A DNA stretch of 64,000 nt from contig NZ_JAGHMF010000016.1 in NCBI RefSeq assembly GCF_017741815.1, positions 62,001-126,000 on the forward strand, read 5' to 3'. The notes beneath the pieces were generated by a model. The model saw only the letters and a program-made list of their open reading frames with translations. It searched no databases and had not been told where the DNA came from. Below, piece after piece: positions 44,198-52,833 of this stretch. How positions within the stretch are numbered: the first letter of the stretch is position 1; every line of letters begins with the position of its first letter. A program made the position numbers and the translations under genes. The DNA comes from Rhizobium sp. 16-488-2b (lineage in GTDB: Bacteria; Pseudomonadota; Alphaproteobacteria; Rhizobiales; Rhizobiaceae).

Positions 44198-45238
44198 ATG
44201 AAGCATGTTTTGAAGCTGATGGCAGGTGCTGCCATCCTCGTATCGGTGCATACCGCCGCAATGGCAGCAGACCTCGTGGTCGGCGTGTCGTGGTCCAACT
44301 TCCAGGAAGAGCGTTGGAAGACCGACGAAGCCGCCATCAAGAAGGCACTCGAAGCCAAGGGCGCCAAGTACATCTCCGCAGACGCCCAGTCGTCCGCAGC
44401 AAAGCAGCTGACCGACGTTGAATCGCTGATCTCGCAGGGTGCCAACGCCCTCATCGTTCTCGCTCAAGACTCGGACGCAATCGGCCCGGCCATCGAAAAG
44501 GCCGCCGCTGAAGGCATTCCGGTCGTCGGCTACGACCGCCTGATCGAAAACCCGGCTGCCTTCTACATCACCTTCGACAACAAGGAAGTCGGCCGCCTGC
44601 AGGCTGAAGGCGTGTTCAAGGTCAAGCCGGAAGGCAACTACGTCTTCATCAAGGGCTCGTCTTCCGACCCGAACGCGGACTTCCTGTTCGCCGGCCAGAT
44701 GGAAGTGCTGAAGGCTGCCGTTGACGCGGGCAAGATCAAGAACGTCGGCGAAGCCTACACCGACGGCTGGCTGCCGCAGAATGCCCAGCGCAACATGGAA
44801 CAGTTCCTGACCGCCAACAACAACAAGGTCGACGCCGTTGTTGCTTCCAACGACGGCACGGCCGGCGGCGCGGTTGCTGCTCTCGACGCACAGGGCATGG
44901 CAGGCACCGTTCCGGTGTCCGGTCAGGATGCCGACAAGGCTGCGCTCAACCGCATCGCGCTCGGCACCCAGACGGTTTCCGTCTGGAAGGACAGCCGCGA
45001 ACTCGGCAAGCGCGCTGCTGAAATCGCGCTCGACCTCGCCGGCGGCAAGACCATGGACAAGATCGACGGCGTAACCGCCTTCGAAGGCGGTCCGAAGAAG
45101 GTGAAGATGCAGTCCATCTTCCTGAAGCCGCAGGCAATCACCAAGGACAACCTGAACGTGGTCATTGATGCAGGCTGGATTACCAAGGCTGAAGCTTGCC
45201 AGGGCGTAAAGGCCGGCAGCGTCAAGGCTTGCGACTAA
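44198..45238 (+). CDS. xylF: Periplasmic xylose-type sugar-binding protein
   Basis: A 346-aa ABC substrate-binding protein. Signal peptide 1-23 (cleavage near AMA-ADL). Family blocks are [46 protein letters not shown] and [16 protein letters not shown]. It matches the XylF group rather than FrcB or RbsB. Two Cys near the C-terminus ([15 protein letters not shown]) may form a disulfide. RBS GGGAGGAT precedes ATG 44198. Confidence 0.9.
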   Translation: MKHVLKLMAGAAILVSVHTAAMAADLVVGVSWSNFQEERWKTDEAAIKKALEAKGAKYISADAQSSAAKQLTDVESLISQGANALIVLAQDSDAIGPAIEKAAAEGIPVVGYDRLIENPAAFYITFDNKEVGRLQAEGVFKVKPEGNYVFIKGSSSDPNADFLFAGQMEVLKAAVDAGKIKNVGEAYTDGWLPQNAQRNMEQFLTANNNKVDAVVASNDGTAGGAVAALDAQGMAGTVPVSGQDADKAALNRIALGTQTVSVWKDSRELGKRAAEIALDLAGGKTMDKIDGVTAFEGGPKKVKMQSIFLKPQAITKDNLNVVIDAGWITKAEACQGVKAGSVKACD

Positions 45239-45261
45239 TCCTCGCTGGCTGAACCCACACA

Positions 45262-45293
45262 CCGGCGCCGTGGCGATCTCGCCGCGGCGCCGG
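45262..45293 (+). other. Intercistronic hairpin after xylF
   Basis: Arms 45262-45276 and 45279-45293 form a 15-bp GC-rich stem with one G-U pair and no T-run, 23 bp after the xylF stop. It is likely to stabilise xylF mRNA and lower expression of the downstream permease genes. Confidence 0.6.
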
Positions 45294-45490
45294 ATGCGGA
45301 TGGAGCCTAACTGAAGCGCTCCCCGCCTCGCAACGCACCGCGAACGCTTTGATTCCCTGCCGCAACGATGCCGCGCCCCACGCGGCCGCTTCGGAAGTCT
45401 CTCGGTGGTCGATTTGAAGAACAGGGCACCTCGGCAAGGGCTTTCGGGCGCCCGCGCCAGAGCCCAAACAATGGGGGAAACGGCAAACCC

Positions 45491-46801
45491 ATGGCAAACA
45501 TCACGCAATCCTCATCGAGCCATCCGCGCTCGGCGGAGGGTAACCCTTTCACGCGCTTCCTGCGCGCAACCGAGATCGACACGCGCCTGCTCGGCATGGT
45601 CGCAGCACTTCTGGTCATCTGGATCGGCTTTCATCTCTATACCGGCGGGCTGTTTCTGACGCCGCGCAACCTCTGGAACCTCTCGGTCCAGACCACCGAG
45701 ATCGCGGTTCTCGCGACCGGCATGGTGCTCGTCATCGTCACCCGCAACATCGACCTGTCGATCGGCTCGATGCTCGGCCTCGTCGCCATGATCATGGGCG
45801 TCGTCCAGGCGAAGTTCCTGCCGCAATATCTCGGCTTCGACAATTCCTGGACCTGGCTGATCACGCTCATCTGCGGCCTGATCGCCGGCACGCTGATCGG
45901 CCTCTTCCAGGGCGTCATCATCGCCTTCCTCGGCGTCCCCTCCTTCATCGTCACGCTCGGCGGCTTCCTCGCCTGGCGCGGCCTTGCCTGGTACGTCACA
46001 TCGGGCCAGACGGTCGCCCCCCTCGACACCACCTTCCGCATCATGGGCGGCGGTGCCGAAGGCTCCGTCGGCGCCACGTGGAGCTGGATCATCGGGCTGA
46101 TCGCCTGCGTGCTGATCATCGTCGGCATCATCAGCTCGCGCCACCAGCGCAAGCGCTTCAACTTCCCGCGTCGGCCGCTCTGGGCCGAATATTTCCTGGT
46201 TGTTCTCGGCTGCGCCCTGGTGCTCGGCGCCATCTGGGTCTCGACCATCTATTACTGGCCGGTGGCGATCGCCAAGAAATACGCCGAAGCCAACGCCATC
46301 GCCTGGCCGGAAACGGGGCTCTTCATCTCCTACGGCATCGCCGTGCCGGTGCTGATCGCCGTTCTCGTCGGCATCGTCATGACCTTCATCGCCACCCGCC
46401 TGCGCTTCGGCCGCTATGTCTTCGCGATCGGCGGCAACCCTGAAGCAGCCGAACTCGCCGGCATCAAGACCCGCTGGGTCACGGTGCGCATCTTCGCGCT
46501 GATGGGCTTCCTGGCAGCCGTCGCCGCGGCGATCTCCACCGCCCGCCTCAACGCCGCCGCCAACTCGCAAGGCACGACCTACGAGCTCTACACCATCGCG
46601 GCGGCCGTCATCGGCGGCACGTCGCTTGCCGGCGGCACCGGCACGATCGCCGGCGCCATGCTCGGCGCGCTCGTCATGCAGTCGCTGCAGTCGGGCATGG
46701 GTCTCGCAAACGTCGATACCCCCATACAGAACGTCGTCGTGGGCGCGGTTCTCGTCGTTGCCGTCTGGCTCGACACCGTCTATCGCTCGCGGTCGAAGTA
46801 A
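45491..46801 (+). CDS. xylH: Xylose-type sugar ABC transporter permease
   Basis: A 436-aa inner-membrane permease with 10 or more helices. [21 protein letters not shown] (in two parts, about 77-97) and the cytoplasmic loop [24 protein letters not shown] (about 303) are conserved. It is longer than RbsC-type permeases, as XylH proteins are. ATG 45491 follows GGGGGAAAC; longer N-terminal extensions in frame are not supported. Confidence 0.92.
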   Translation: MANITQSSSSHPRSAEGNPFTRFLRATEIDTRLLGMVAALLVIWIGFHLYTGGLFLTPRNLWNLSVQTTEIAVLATGMVLVIVTRNIDLSIGSMLGLVAMIMGVVQAKFLPQYLGFDNSWTWLITLICGLIAGTLIGLFQGVIIAFLGVPSFIVTLGGFLAWRGLAWYVTSGQTVAPLDTTFRIMGGGAEGSVGATWSWIIGLIACVLIIVGIISSRHQRKRFNFPRRPLWAEYFLVVLGCALVLGAIWVSTIYYWPVAIAKKYAEANAIAWPETGLFISYGIAVPVLIAVLVGIVMTFIATRLRFGRYVFAIGGNPEAAELAGIKTRWVTVRIFALMGFLAAVAAAISTARLNAAANSQGTTYELYTIAAAVIGGTSLAGGTGTIAGAMLGALVMQSLQSGMGLANVDTPIQNVVVGAVLVVAVWLDTVYRSRSK

Positions 46802-46814
46802 GAGGAGCCTGGAT

Positions 46815-47615
46815 ATGACTGATCAACGCACTTCCCCAAGCCCGAACACTCCTCTCGTGGAACTGAAGAACATCTCGATCTCGTTTGGCGGCATCCACGC
46901 CGTGGACAATGCCTCGGTCGATCTCTACCCCGGCGAGGTCGTCGCCCTTCTCGGCCATAACGGCGCCGGCAAGTCGACGCTCATCAAGATCCTCTCGGGC
47001 GCCTACAAGCGCGACAGCGGCGAGATCATGATCGACGGCGAACCCGCCGATATCAAGAACCCGCGCGACGCCAAGAAATACGGCATCGAGACGATCTACC
47101 AGACACTCGCCGTCGCCGACAACGTCGACGCCGCCGCCAACCTCTATCTGGGCCGCGAGATCCGCACCAAGTGGGGCACGCTCGACGACGTCGCCATGGA
47201 AGCCTCGACGCGCGAGGTGATGGGCCGCCTCAACCCCAACTTCCGCCGCTTCAAGGAGCCGGTGAAGGCGCTCTCGGGCGGCCAGAGGCAATCGGTTGCT
47301 ATCGCCCGCGCCATCCTCTTCAACGCCCGCATCCTGATCATGGACGAGCCGACGGCAGCGCTTGGGCCGCAGGAGACCGCGCAGGTGGGCGAGCTGATCA
47401 AGCAGTTGAAGAAGGAAGGCATCGGCATCTTCCTGATCAGCCATGACATCCACGACGTCTTCGACCTCGCCGACCGCGTCTCCGTCATGAAGAACGGCCA
47501 GGTGGTGGGCCACGCCCGCACCGAGGACGTGACCAAGGACGAAGTGCTCGGCATGATCATCCTCGGCAAGGTCCCGCCAAAGGCCATCCCCGGCCCCGGC
47601 GCCATGCAGGTGTGA
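46815..47615 (+). CDS. xylG: Xylose-type sugar ABC transporter ATPase, single domain
   Basis: A 266-aa ATPase with one complete nucleotide-binding domain: Walker [10 protein letters not shown] (about 47), signature [15 protein letters not shown] (about 153), Walker [13 protein letters not shown] and switch His in [11 protein letters not shown]. coli XylG and the GguA in this window have two domains and about 510 residues, so this is the half-size type that must act as a homodimer. RBS GAGGAG precedes ATG 46815. Confidence 0.93.
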   Translation: MTDQRTSPSPNTPLVELKNISISFGGIHAVDNASVDLYPGEVVALLGHNGAGKSTLIKILSGAYKRDSGEIMIDGEPADIKNPRDAKKYGIETIYQTLAVADNVDAAANLYLGREIRTKWGTLDDVAMEASTREVMGRLNPNFRRFKEPVKALSGGQRQSVAIARAILFNARILIMDEPTAALGPQETAQVGELIKQLKKEGIGIFLISHDIHDVFDLADRVSVMKNGQVVGHARTEDVTKDEVLGMIILGKVPPKAIPGPGAMQV

Positions 47616-47636
47616 TCGCCAGAGAAATAGAAGCAG

Positions 47637-47669
47637 AAAGCCCGTCGAACGAAAGTCCGGCGGGCTTTT
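47637..47669 (+). terminator. Terminator of the xylFHG operon
   Basis: Arms 47637-47650 and 47655-47668 around a GAAA loop, ending in four T. The stem has one G-U pair and one mismatch. Five bases remain before the convergent gene's stop, so it may work in both directions. Confidence 0.75.
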
Positions 47670-47673
47670 ACTT

Positions 47674-48435
47674 TCAGGGCGACGCAATACCGGCCAAGAC
47701 CGCCAACCGCTCAAGCCTTGCCGGCTCTTCGCGAGACATAGCGGGATTGCCGGCAAGAAGGGCATGGGCACGCCTGGCAAACGCCCTGCTCGCCTCGGCA
47801 TTGCCGCTCGCGGCATGGCACTCGGCAAGCTCCTCGCAGACGAAGGGCGCCTGATCGTTGGCGGCATCGGCAAGCGCGACCACCTGCTCGCCAAGCGCGA
47901 TTGCCTCTGCGTAGCGGCGCAAGGCACGAAGGGTGCGGATCACCGCGTACCGCGCAACCTTCAGCGTCTGGGCCGTGCCCGCCGCCTCACGCACGGCCTC
48001 GTCACGACGAAAGCATGCAAGCGCGTCATCGAAACGCTCGGCCTCGAAATATGTCCAGCCGAGATTGTGGTGCAGCATGCCGGCCCAATGCGCACTCGCG
48101 TCGCCGGCGGCAACGCGCGCAAGCCCCACCTGCGTCCAATGCTCGGCTCCCGCCAGATCGGATGCGATCGCCATCATGTGGGCCGCGTCGACGCCAAGGT
48201 TATGATCGCCGGCGCCCTCCGCCAATTCCCAAGCATTGAAAAAGTAAGGAAGCGCATCCTGCCGCGATCCCGCGGAGTTGTGCAGCCGCCCCCGCTCGAT
48301 CGCAATCGACGCGTGCCCAGCAGGATCGGCGCCCACCAGCGCCTGTGCCTGGTCCAGAATCTCGTGTCCCTGCAGAAAATTGCCGGAAAGCCCCGCCATG
48401 CGCGCCCGGCGCGCCAAATCCCTCACCTCACTCAT
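47674..48435 (-). CDS. TPR-like helical repeat protein (253 aa)
   Basis: This all-helical protein has tandem helix pairs spaced about 36-40 residues apart (for example DALPYFFNAWELAEGAGDHN and DALACFRRDEAVREAAG), the pattern of tetratricopeptide repeats. No catalytic or export signal. It probably mediates a protein contact; partner unknown. ATG 48435 has GGGGGA six bases upstream. Confidence 0.78.
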   Translation of the reverse strand: MSEVRDLARRARMAGLSGNFLQGHEILDQAQALVGADPAGHASIAIERGRLHNSAGSRQDALPYFFNAWELAEGAGDHNLGVDAAHMMAIASDLAGAEHWTQVGLARVAAGDASAHWAGMLHHNLGWTYFEAERFDDALACFRRDEAVREAAGTAQTLKVARYAVIRTLRALRRYAEAIALGEQVVALADAANDQAPFVCEELAECHAASGNAEASRAFARRAHALLAGNPAMSREEPARLERLAVLAGIASP

Positions 48436-48606
48436 CAAATCCCCCAAAGAAACATGAATGAATAGAGAAGCTTTAAGCCAGCACCGAAAAAAAGAAACCG
48501 CCGCATCGCGACACGCCGAAGAAATTCGACAGAGAGAGATTGAAGGACGCGCCGAGCTAGGCTAAGAACCTCGCATCGGACAGGCGATTCAAACCGCCTC
48601 AGGCAT

Positions 48607-48683
48607 GCACCCGTAGCTCAGCTGGATAGAGTGTTGGATTCCGATTCCAAAGGTCACAGGTTCGAATCCTGTCGGGTGCGCCA
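48607..48683 (+). tRNA. tRNA-Arg (CCG)
   Basis: A 77-base cloverleaf: acceptor GCACCCG/CGGGTGC, D-arm with AGCTGGATA, anticodon stem TTGGA/TCCAA with loop TTCCGAT (anticodon CCG), T-loop TTCGAAT, and an encoded CCA end. It reads CGG codons. tRNA genes are common integration sites, and a suspected island edge lies 390 bp downstream. Confidence 0.96.
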
Positions 48684-48734
48684 CCTCCCTCGAAGTCGAT
48701 TCCCGATCACATCCCCGCACAAGGACATGCCGAC

Positions 48735-49232
48735 GTGAGCAATGACAACTCCGATCTGGAGAAGCTGGCGCGGCGGTTCTATCGGGATCACAAGAAGGTG
48801 CTGGATCTCGTCTCCGAGCACAGTCCCGGCTGGGGTTTTGTCGAAGCCGTGCGCCGGGTGTTCGGCGCTGGGCCGCGGCCTGGAAAGGCTGTGCGGATCG
48901 GCAACCGCAACTTCATTTTTTTGTCGCAGGCCGACACTCTAGTGAGTTTTTTGCCGGCCCGCTGGCGCGATGCTTTGGACGGCGCCAAGGGTCGGTTTCC
49001 CGGTTGCGAGAAGTGGTGGGCGGGCTATCCATTCATCACCTGGGTCGAGGTGCGCGCCAACAATGACGGGAGGACGCGAGCAGCGCCGCCAGCACGGCAG
49101 CACGGCAGCCGTGACGATGCGGTTCTTCATCTCTTTCTCCGGTTTTCGGCTACGACGGGTTCAGCTCACTTCGCCTCGACGAAGTCCTCAAGCTTCCACG
49201 ACTTGTCGAACCAGGGCTCAAGCGGTCCGTAG
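48735..49232 (+). pseudogene. Rhizobial hypothetical gene, apparently truncated at about 49070
   Basis: The frame from GTG 48735 (165 codons) starts like a normal globular protein up to about codon 111 ([19 protein letters not shown] to ITWVEVRANNDG). From about 49070 the rest (GRTRAAPPARQHGSRDDAV and on) is low-complexity sequence antisense to the next gene. I read this as a chromosomal gene that lost its 3' end when the DNA to its right arrived. The product family is unknown. Confidence 0.5.
49071..49130 (-). pseudogene. Remnant of an exported-protein gene (signal peptide only)
   Basis: On the minus strand a perfect RBS GGAGAAAGAG precedes ATG 49130 and the start MKNRIVTAAVL. Then an 8-bp tandem duplication (GCCGTGCT twice, 49115-49100) shifts the frame. 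Removing one copy restores MKNRIVTAAVLAALLASS, an ideal signal peptide, after which the coding sequence is lost at the same place where the plus-strand gene breaks. It follows the DUF1254 gene by 35 bp in the same direction and was probably the next gene of that operon. Confidence 0.5.
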
Positions 49233-50680
49233 AGCCGGAAGATCGTGAACCACGACTTGCCGGGTATCGTCTGAACCCAGTTCGTGGTGTCGGCGGGCTT
49301 TTCGGGGGAGAAGACTATGTCGGTCGAGCCGTCGGCGTTCTTCTTCAGGTCCTTCTCACTCGAGAGGCTTGGAAACTGCTGATCCGTTTGCAGCATGGAG
49401 CGGGTCTGGGTGTCGTAGATGACAATCGACCAGAAATCCTTGGCCGGCACCTTCGCAGGCACATGCAGCCGGTAGGTTTTCGCGCCGTCAAATGGCTTGC
49501 CTTCGGCATCCAGATTGACTGACGCGTATTGCGAACCGATCCCGGGCATAGCCACCGTCATGGCGGGCGTATTGACCGTCGCGGCATAGAAGAACATCGT
49601 CCGCGCATCGAAATTGCGGGCGCCGCCCGGCGTCAGCCATTGATAGCTCCCGCCGATGAAGGGCGTGTTCCAGTGCCTGTCAGAATAGATCGACGCGTCC
49701 TCAGCGCGACCGCGGAAGTCGATCGCGCGCGCCGTCGCATTGCCGACGGCCACGGCGTCGGTGAGGATCGCCTTCATGCGCTCGTCCGGCGCAAATGGCT
49801 TGCCCTTGACCATGCCGATGGCGTTGAAGAGCCCCATCATGTCAGGCCCGTAGGAATCCTCCGGCTCCTCCTGGACGATCTGGTTCAGCTCCTCGTAAAA
49901 CCGGAAGTCATTGGCATGCACGGTATTCACCTCGTGGCCGGAAAGATCCACGAACTTTGCCGCATGCGTCTTGCCCGCTTCGGAGAGTGGATAGATGCGC
50001 ATCTTCTGCTTGATCGCATCGGCTGCTACCTTGGCAGAGCCGTTGACCGTAAAGCCGCGTCCGAGAACGAGGTTTCCAAAGGTCTGAGACCGGTAGACGA
50101 AATACCCTTTGGGCACCTTGCCCTGATAGCCCGGCGGCAGGATCAGATATTTGCCACCCTTGCCCTTGTCGGGACCGGCATTGCCGAGGTCGGTCACATA
50201 ACGAAACCAGAAATCGTTGACGACACCGAGAACCTTGGGTGGGCTCTCGATGACGACAGGCCCATCCTTGAGGTCAATCCATGACGCGTAATAGATGCTC
50301 TCGGTGTTGGCGGTGAGGAAGAGCGATTTGGAATCCATTAGATCCTGAAAGATGCCGATCGTTCCGTCCACGGTGCCAACCGCTCTGTTGGCGGCACGAA
50401 GCGCCACCATCGAGGCGCCGGGAATACCGTTCAGAAACGTTTCGACGCCGCGGCTGAAATCGATCTGGTCGAAGACCTTGCGCGCCGTGTCTTCCGTCGG
50501 CACGCCGTCGAAATACTCCAGCTTGCCGATACGAGTATCGACGCTGTCGGGCGTGGTGATCTCGGCCGGGATGGGCGTCGTCATCTTGTAGTCGGTGGCA
50601 AATGCCGGGATGGCGCTGATGAGAAAGGCCGCGCCGGTGGCCTTGAGTTTGAAACGAATGACATTGCGCTTGAACGCCAT
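49166..50680 (-). CDS. Exported DUF1254/DUF1214 protein
   Basis: A 504-aa protein with a signal peptide (1-29, ending near AFA-TDY), then a DUF1254 domain (about 65-200, YFDGVPTEDTARKVFDQIDF, TANTESIYYASWIDLKDGPVVIE) and a C-terminal DUF1214 domain (about 380-495, RLHVPAKVPAKDFWSIVIYD, NWVQTIPGKSWFTIFRLYGPLEPWFDKSW, read in parts). These paired domains are common beside sulfatases but have no proven reaction. RBS GGGGAG precedes ATG 50680. An island-type box (50736-50754) lies 55 bp upstream. Confidence 0.92.
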   Translation of the reverse strand: MAFKRNVIRFKLKATGAAFLISAIPAFATDYKMTTPIPAEITTPDSVDTRIGKLEYFDGVPTEDTARKVFDQIDFSRGVETFLNGIPGASMVALRAANRAVGTVDGTIGIFQDLMDSKSLFLTANTESIYYASWIDLKDGPVVIESPPKVLGVVNDFWFRYVTDLGNAGPDKGKGGKYLILPPGYQGKVPKGYFVYRSQTFGNLVLGRGFTVNGSAKVAADAIKQKMRIYPLSEAGKTHAAKFVDLSGHEVNTVHANDFRFYEELNQIVQEEPEDSYGPDMMGLFNAIGMVKGKPFAPDERMKAILTDAVAVGNATARAIDFRGRAEDASIYSDRHWNTPFIGGSYQWLTPGGARNFDARTMFFYAATVNTPAMTVAMPGIGSQYASVNLDAEGKPFDGAKTYRLHVPAKVPAKDFWSIVIYDTQTRSMLQTDQQFPSLSSEKDLKKNADGSTDIVFSPEKPADTTNWVQTIPGKSWFTIFRLYGPLEPWFDKSWKLEDFVEAK

Positions 50681-50735
50681 GTGGAAGCTCCCCTCGATAT
50701 CACAAGGGAACCCACCACATCGCGACGGGAAGATT

Positions 50736-50754
50736 AAGTACGCAACGGTAAATG
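50736..50754 (-). promoter_or_regulatory. Island box S1, upstream of the DUF1254 gene
   Basis: Read in the direction of the gene: CATTTACCGTTGCGTACTT. The full 17-bp core TTTACCGTTGCGTACTT is present. An inverted GGTAAC element lies about 15 bp further upstream (near 50768). S1 and S2 share the 348-bp divergent gap between the DUF1254 and sulfatase genes; that gap holds no other gene apart from the short leader ORF at 50997. Confidence 0.75.
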
Positions 50755-50861
50755 CCCTCGGCGTTACCGTTAACCGGGACGGATTGGCACCTGTTCAGTT
50801 TCGCGCGAGCAGCCCTTTTCGCCATGCCTTCGCTCGACTTGCGTTTGCACGCCTTAAGCCC

Positions 50862-50902
50862 GTTTACATGCCCGTTACACCGCCATTTACCGTTACGTAC
50901 TT
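50862..50902 (+). promoter_or_regulatory. Island box S2, upstream of the sulfatase gene
   Basis: CATTTACCGTTACGTACTT at 50884-50902, one base different from the core. It is preceded by two further TTAC elements (50864, 50875), 12 and 11 bp apart, giving three tandem repeats on one helix face. It ends 126 bp before the sulfatase ATG. Confidence 0.75.
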
Positions 50903-50996
50903 CCACCCGCGCGCATAAAGCGAAAGGCTCCCATCGCGTCGGCTGACGACGATTAAGATCCGGCGGCACCGGCCGCCTGGCAAAAGGGAGACCGCA

Positions 50997-51032
50997 ATGT
51001 TGAACGATCCATCCGTGAGGAGCGCGTCATGA
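50997..51032 (+). CDS. 11-codon leader ORF coupled to the sulfatase gene
   Basis: ATG 50997 with AAAAGGGAG at good spacing encodes MLNDPSVRSAS and stops at TGA 51030-51032, overlapping the sulfatase ATG (51029) as ATGA. The sulfatase's own RBS (GAGGAG) is inside it. It could couple translation or buffer expression; the peptide has no run of a regulatory amino acid. Confidence 0.5.
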   Translation: MLNDPSVRSAS

Positions 51033-52669
51033 CGAACTCCCTTCCAAAGAAGCTGTTTTCGGCAACGGTCGCGGTCGCGATGGCGCTGACGTCGACCACG
51101 TTCCTGTCTCCGGCGAGAGCCCAGCAGGCCGCGCCGGCTGCACCCGCTCCCGCCACAGATTCCGCAGCGACGCAGGACACGTCCAAGCCCAACATCCTCG
51201 TCATCTTCGGCGACGACATCGGCCAGACCAATATCAGCGCCTATTCCTTCGGCCTGGTGGGTTACAAGACGCCGAACATCGACCGCATCGCCAAGGAAGG
51301 CATGATGTTCACGGACTATTACGCCGAGAACAGCTGCACGGCGGGCCGCTCGACCTTCATCACAGGACAGGTCTGCCTGCGCACCGGCCTTTGCAAGGTC
51401 GGCATCCCCGGCGCGACCGTCGGTCTGCAGCCGCGCGACATCACAATCGCCCAGGCGCTCAAGCCGCTCGGCTACGCCACCGGCCAGTTCGGCAAGAACC
51501 ATCTCGGCGACCGCGACGAGTTTCTGCCGACGAAACACGGCTTCGACGAATTCTACGGCAACCTCTATCACCTGAACGCCGAGGAAGAGCCTGAGCGACC
51601 CTACTATCCGAAGGGTGACGAGGAGTTCGTGCGGTCCAATGCGCCGCGCGGCGTCCTGAAGGCGTCGGCGGATGGCAAGATCGAGGACACCGGTGCGCTC
51701 ACCACCAAGCGCATGGAAACCATCGACGACGAGACGACGTCTGCGGCCATCGATTTCATGGACCGGCAGGTCAAGGCCGGCAAGCCCTTCTTCACCTGGA
51801 TGAACACGACCCGCATGCATGTCTTCACCCATGTCAGGGACTCGATGAAGGGCCAGAGCGGCATGCCGGGCAACGAGTATGCCGATGGCATGGTCGAGCA
51901 TGACGGCGACGTGGGCAAGTTGCTGCAAGCGCTTGACGACCTGAAAGTCGCCGACAACACGATCGTCGTCTACACCACCGATAACGGCCCCAACCAGTTC
52001 TCCTGGCCGGATGCGGCAACCACAGCCTTCCGCAGCGAAAAGGATACGAACTGGGAAGGCGCCTTCCGTGTTCCCGCGATGATCCGCTGGCCGGGCAAGA
52101 TCAAGGCCGGCGAAGTGTCGAACGAGATGATGTCGGGCCTCGACTGGTTCCCGACCCTGGTCGCGGCTGCCGGCGACGGCGACATCAAGGAGAAGCTTGC
52201 GAAAGGCACCTCGATCAGCGGCAACCAGTTCAAGGTTCACCTCGACGGCTTCAACCAGCTTCCCTACCTCAAGGGAGAGCAACCGAAGTCCGCGCGTGAC
52301 GAGTTCTTCTACTTCAACGACGACGGTGAACTCGTTGCCTATCGCTACGACAACTGGAAGATCGTCTTCTGCGAACAGCGGCAGCCGGGCGGCTTCGTGG
52401 TATGGGCCAATCCGTTTACCTGCCTGCGCGTGCCGAAGGTGTTCAACCTCAGGATGGACCCCTACGAGCGCGCCGATGTCGTCTCGGATCAATATTACGA
52501 CTGGATGATGAAGAACGCCTATCTCGTGCAGTACGGCGTCTACAAGGTCGCTCCCTTCCTCCAGACCTTCCGCGAATACCCCCCGAGCCAACGGCCGGCA
52601 AGCTTCAGCGTCGACCAGATGATTTCGGCGCTGATGAACTCGATCGACCAGGGTCCGGGCGCGAAATAG
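51029..52669 (+). CDS. Exported type I sulfatase (arylsulfatase family)
   Basis: A 546-aa alkaline-phosphatase-fold sulfatase with a signal peptide (1-31, cleavage near ARA-QQ). ILVIFGDDIG (Asp62/Asp63) supplies calcium ligands. The formylglycine site is Cys103 in CTAGR, followed by STFITGQ, the standard CxAxR type that needs an FGE. GQFGKNHLGDRDEFLP, THVRD and the second metal motif YTTDNGPNQ are all intact. It cleaves sulfate esters in the periplasm; the natural substrate is unknown. The FGE gene is next in the same direction and the whole set has shared operator boxes. Confidence 0.94.
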   Translation: MTNSLPKKLFSATVAVAMALTSTTFLSPARAQQAAPAAPAPATDSAATQDTSKPNILVIFGDDIGQTNISAYSFGLVGYKTPNIDRIAKEGMMFTDYYAENSCTAGRSTFITGQVCLRTGLCKVGIPGATVGLQPRDITIAQALKPLGYATGQFGKNHLGDRDEFLPTKHGFDEFYGNLYHLNAEEEPERPYYPKGDEEFVRSNAPRGVLKASADGKIEDTGALTTKRMETIDDETTSAAIDFMDRQVKAGKPFFTWMNTTRMHVFTHVRDSMKGQSGMPGNEYADGMVEHDGDVGKLLQALDDLKVADNTIVVYTTDNGPNQFSWPDAATTAFRSEKDTNWEGAFRVPAMIRWPGKIKAGEVSNEMMSGLDWFPTLVAAAGDGDIKEKLAKGTSISGNQFKVHLDGFNQLPYLKGEQPKSARDEFFYFNDDGELVAYRYDNWKIVFCEQRQPGGFVVWANPFTCLRVPKVFNLRMDPYERADVVSDQYYDWMMKNAYLVQYGVYKVAPFLQTFREYPPSQRPASFSVDQMISALMNSIDQGPGAK

Positions 52670-52685
52670 CGGGAAGCCGAAATTG

Positions 52686-52710
52686 CCGGGCGCGGTACGA
52701 TCGCGCCCGG
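52686..52710 (+). other. Hairpin after the sulfatase gene
   Basis: Perfect 9-bp arms CCGGGCGCG (52686-52694) and CGCGCCCGG (52702-52710), 16 bp after the stop. No T-run follows, so it is either a weak terminator or an mRNA-stabilising stem ahead of box S3. Confidence 0.55.
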
Positions 52711-52728
52711 TACATCTGACCTATAGTA

Positions 52729-52782
52729 CGCGTTTACGGACCCGCGCCGTAAACGCGGCCGGCATTTACCGTTGCGTACTTA
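52729..52782 (+). promoter_or_regulatory. Island box S3, upstream of the FGE gene
   Basis: CATTTACCGTTGCGTACTTA at 52763-52782 carries the exact core. Directly upstream is a perfect 11-bp inverted repeat CGCGTTTACGG (52729-52739) and CCGTAAACGCG (52747-52757), which adds two more TTTAC elements. It ends 51 bp before the FGE start, so FGE has its own control point even though it follows the sulfatase. Confidence 0.75.
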
Positions 52783-52833
52783 CCTCGCGCGCGCCCCTGC
52801 GTGATGCTGGCCGCTCACAACTGGGAGAGAGCG

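Noticed and set aside
44198..47615. The frcBCA fructose operon
   Set aside because: The binding protein and long permease resemble XylF/XylH; no fructokinase gene follows.
48607..48683. A direct repeat of the tRNA-Arg 3' end as the second attachment site
   Set aside because: By eye I found no convincing copy of its last 20 bases in the rest of the window, and no integrase gene.
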